DNA of 8,745 nucleotides from RUG13615 sp040307715 (GTDB lineage: Bacteria > Bacillota > Clostridia > Peptostreptococcales > Anaerovoracaceae). Where the stretch lies: positions 1 to 8,745 of the forward strand of contig JAWRJC010000153.1 in the NCBI GenBank assembly GCA_040307715.1, written 5' to 3'. Below the pieces are notes generated by a model. The model saw only the letters and a list, made by a program, of their open reading frames with translations. It made no database searches and was not told where the DNA came from. A program made the position numbers and the translations under genes. Shown one piece after another: positions 6,958 through 8,745 of the stretch; the stretch's first letter is position 1, and each line of letters starts with the position of its first letter.

Positions 6958-7224
6958 ATGATCGATCAGGCTAAAAAAGCAGAAATCATCAAAGAGTACG
7001 GCCTCAAAGAAGGCGACACCGGTTCCCCGGAAGTCCAGGTTGCGATCCTGACCTACAGAATCAACGACCTGAACGAGCACCTCAAGGTCCACAAGAAGGA
7101 CCATCACTCCAGAAGAGGTCTTCTGAAGATGGTAGGTCAGAGAAAGAACCTGCTCAACTATCTGAAGGAAAAGGATCTGGAGAGATACAGAACTCTGATC
7201 GCAAGACTGGGTCTGAGAAAATAA
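6958..7224 (+). CDS. rpsO: 30S ribosomal protein S15
   Basis: S15 is a primary binder of the 16S rRNA central domain and forms bridge B4 with the 50S subunit. The product is 88 residues, the family's normal size. Signature segments are GDTGSPEVQVAILTYRI, LNEHLKVHKKDHHSRRGLLKMVGQR and LLNYLKEKDLERYRTLIARLGLRK, which give the four-helix S15 fold with its RNA-contacting His/Asp/Ser/Arg residues. The ATG at 6958 is chosen because AAGGAG (6945-6950) lies 7 nt upstream. The in-frame ATG at 6937 would place that SD inside the gene and add seven non-conserved residues. All eight Arg codons are AGA, unlike the mixed CGN/AGA use in infB or rbfA, a sign of high-expression codon bias. It is followed by pnp, as in very many bacteria. 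Confidence 0.98.
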   Translation: MIDQAKKAEIIKEYGLKEGDTGSPEVQVAILTYRINDLNEHLKVHKKDHHSRRGLLKMVGQRKNLLNYLKEKDLERYRTLIARLGLRK

Positions 7225-7235
7225 GACTTGATGAT

Positions 7236-7263
7236 AAAGCGAGGCGTGAACCGCTTCGCTTTT
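7236..7263 (+). terminator. terminator/attenuator-like hairpin between rpsO and pnp
   Basis: AAAGCGAGGCG (7236-7246) pairs with CGCTTCGCTTT (7252-7262), 11 bp with one G-T wobble, around loop TGAAC, ending in a run of four T (7260-7263). The T-run overlaps the stem, so termination is probably partial. I see no good promoter between here and pnp, so pnp likely depends on readthrough from rpsO. It may also be an RNA processing site. Confidence 0.65.
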
Positions 7264-7269
7264 CATATA

Positions 7270-7293
7270 TGCGGCCGGACGAGCCGGTGCGCA
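7270..7293 (+). other. GC-rich hairpin in the pnp leader
   Basis: TGCG-G-CCGG (7270-7278) pairs with CCGG-T-(G)-CGCA (7284-7293) around loop ACGAG, with one G-T wobble and one bulged G. It has no T-run. pnp leaders often carry a structured element used for processing and PNPase autocontrol (RNase III with PNPase in E. coli). Whether this hairpin serves that role is inference. Confidence 0.5.
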
Positions 7294-7302
7294 GAAGAAG
7301 GA

Positions 7303-7327
7303 TTTTAACAGGAGGTAGTTGTTAAAA
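7303..7327 (+). promoter_or_regulatory. pnp ribosome-binding site inside a hairpin loop
   Basis: TTTTAACA (7303-7310) and TGTTAAAA (7320-7327) are perfect 8-bp inverted repeats. The 9-nt loop GGAGGTAGT between them carries the SD GGAGG (7311-7315), and the final A of the right arm is the first base of the pnp start codon. The linear SD-ATG spacing of 11 nt is a little long and would be shortened if the stem forms. Confidence 0.6.
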
Positions 7328-8745
7328 TGAAGTTTGAAGATTACAAGACATTTCGTACCGCAGTAGGCGGCAAGCTCCTCGAACTGGAGATCGGCAAGGT
7401 CTGCGAGCAGACCAACGGCCAGGTATGGGTCCGTTACGGCGATACGGTGGTCAACGTGACCGTCGTCGCGTCCAAGGAGCCCCGCCCGGACATCGATTTC
7501 TTCCCGCTGTCCTGCAACTATGAAGAGAAAATGTATGCGGTCGGCCGTATCCCCGGCGGATTCCTCAAGAGAGAGGGCAGACCCAGCGAGCAGGCGATCC
7601 TGTTCTCCCGTCTGATGGACCGTCCGCTGCGTCCGCTGTTCCCGAAGGGCTACTACAATGACGTGCAGGTCGTCGCGACCGTCATGAGCATGGATCACGA
7701 CGCACCGAGCGAGATCGCCGCGATGATCGGCAGCTCCTGCGCGATCGCGATCTCCGACATCCCGTGGGACGGCCCGACAGGCGCGGTCCTTGTCGGCAGA
7801 GTCGACGGCGAATTCATCATCAACCCGGACAGCGAACAGAGAGCCAAGAGCGACCTGTCCCTGTACGTGGCAGGTACCGACAACGCGGTCATGATGGTCG
7901 AAGCCGGTGCGCAGGAAGTACCGGAAGACGTCATCCTCGACGCGATCCTCTTCGGTCATGAAGAAATCAAGAAGATCGTCGCGTTCATCAACGAGATCGT
8001 GGCGGAAGTCGGCAAACCCAAGCAGGAAGTCGATCTGCACAAGGTCCCCGAAGACATCGACAACGCGGTCCGCGAATACGCGACCGACAAGATGCGCGAA
8101 GCGGTCCTCACCCAGGAGAAGCTCGCCCGTCTCGAGAACATGGACGCTGTCGAAGCCGAGACCAAAGAACACTTTGAAGAGATCTATCCGGACAATGCCG
8201 GCGACATCGATGCTGTTCTGTACAACATCACCAAGGAGCAGGTCAGAAGCCTGATCCTCGACCACAACATCCGTCCGGATAACCGTACCCCGAAAGAGAT
8301 CCGTCCGATCTGGTGCGACACCGGCGTACTGCCGAGAGCCCACGGCACCGGCATGTTCAAGAGAGGCCAGACCCAGGCGCTGTCCGTCTGCACCCTGGCT
8401 CCCGTCGGCGACGGCCAGAGGATCGACGGCATCGGCGAACAGACCGAGAAGAGATACATCCATCACTACAACTTCCCGCCGTATTCCGTCGGTGAGGCGA
8501 AGCCCATCCGCAGCCCGGGAAGACGTGAGATCGGTCACGGCGCGCTTGCTGAAAGAGCGCTTCTGCCGGTCCTGCCGAGTGTCGAAGAATTCCCGTACGC
8601 CATCCGTGTGGTCTCCGAGATCCTGTCCTCCAACGGCAGTTCCTCGATGGCCAGCACCTGCGGCAGCACCATGGCTCTGATGGATGCCGGTGTTCCGATC
8701 AAGGCACCCGTCAGCGGCATCGCGATGGGTCTGATCACCAGAGAA
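7327..8745 (+). CDS. pnp: polyribonucleotide nucleotidyltransferase, PNPase (3' partial)
   Basis: PNPase is the trimeric phosphorolytic 3'-5' exoribonuclease of mRNA decay, often part of the RNA degradosome. 473 codons are visible without a stop. Full-length enzymes are about 700 residues, so the end of the second catalytic core and the KH and S1 RNA-binding domains lie beyond the window. Visible landmarks are the first RNase PH-like domain with RYGDTVV, IDFFPLSCNYEEKMYAVGRI and GGFLKREGRPSE...RLMDRPLRPLFP, then the helical linker (about residues 150-300). The second RNase PH-like domain has GVLPRAHGTGMFKRGQTQAL (GQTQ at residues 347-350), RYIHHYNFPPYSVGE, PGRREIGHGALAERAL and the phosphate-binding SSNGSSSMASTCGST segment followed by LMDAGVPIKAPVSGIAMGL. 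The catalytic Asp pair downstream is not in view. The start is set by GGAGG at 7311-7315. It lies 102 nt after rpsO. Confidence 0.98.
   Translation, partial: MKFEDYKTFRTAVGGKLLELEIGKVCEQTNGQVWVRYGDTVVNVTVVASKEPRPDIDFFPLSCNYEEKMYAVGRIPGGFLKREGRPSEQAILFSRLMDRPLRPLFPKGYYNDVQVVATVMSMDHDAPSEIAAMIGSSCAIAISDIPWDGPTGAVLVGRVDGEFIINPDSEQRAKSDLSLYVAGTDNAVMMVEAGAQEVPEDVILDAILFGHEEIKKIVAFINEIVAEVGKPKQEVDLHKVPEDIDNAVREYATDKMREAVLTQEKLARLENMDAVEAETKEHFEEIYPDNAGDIDAVLYNITKEQVRSLILDHNIRPDNRTPKEIRPIWCDTGVLPRAHGTGMFKRGQTQALSVCTLAPVGDGQRIDGIGEQTEKRYIHHYNFPPYSVGEAKPIRSPGRREIGHGALAERALLPVLPSVEEFPYAIRVVSEILSSNGSSSMASTCGSTMALMDAGVPIKAPVSGIAMGLITRE

Noticed and set aside
6574..8538. 654-codon open frame on the minus strand across rpsO and pnp
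   Set aside because: It is also aligned with the codons of rpsO and pnp. It runs through intergenic hairpins and the end of uraA without any domain signal. It is a codon-bias shadow.
1..8745. A new multi-gene system, mobile element or CRISPR array
   Set aside because: Every substantial + strand open frame is a known housekeeping family. I saw no direct repeats, transposase, integrase, att-like duplications or tRNA genes.

Overview
This is an ordinary housekeeping segment of a bacterial chromosome. All genes are on the + strand and tightly packed. The order infB-rbfA-nrnA-truB-ribF followed by rpsO-pnp is the classic translation/RNA-metabolism neighbourhood of Bacillota. The DNA is GC-rich by eye (mid to upper 50s percent). 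The DHH-type NrnA, the RbfA/TruB/RibF order and the purine-rich Shine-Dalgarno (SD) sites suggest a GC-rich member of the Clostridia or a relative. That placement is inference; the window holds no rRNA or other decisive marker.

Region 1 (1-5296) looks like one operon. It holds infB (5' end cut by the window edge), rbfA, nrnA (overlapping rbfA by 11 nt), truB and ribF. Gaps are 3 to 21 nt, and a good intrinsic terminator follows at 5318-5342. The products cover translation initiation (IF-2), 30S maturation (RbfA), nanoRNA/pAp turnover (NrnA), tRNA U55 pseudouridylation (TruB) and FMN/FAD synthesis (RibF).

Region 2 (5343-6859) is a single-gene unit inserted between ribF and rpsO. It has a clear sigma-A-type promoter (TTGACT, 17 nt, TATCCT), a leader of about 60 nt, a uracil permease (uraA, NCS2 family) and a strong terminator. 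Its own promoter and terminator insulate it from both neighbours.

Region 3 (about 6843-8745) is rpsO-pnp. A probable extended -10 promoter overlaps the uraA terminator. The rpsO leader can fold into a hairpin whose loop is complementary to the rpsO SD, which makes it a candidate S15 autoregulatory pseudoknot. Between rpsO and pnp lie a terminator/attenuator-like hairpin, a GC-rich hairpin, and an 8-bp perfect inverted repeat that places the pnp SD in its loop. The pnp gene runs off the right edge; 473 codons are visible.

I found no mobile element, CRISPR array, tRNA, rRNA or toxin/defence gene. The items worth a second look are the untranslated regions around uraA, rpsO and pnp, not a new protein system. 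No gap between genes exceeds about 200 nt.
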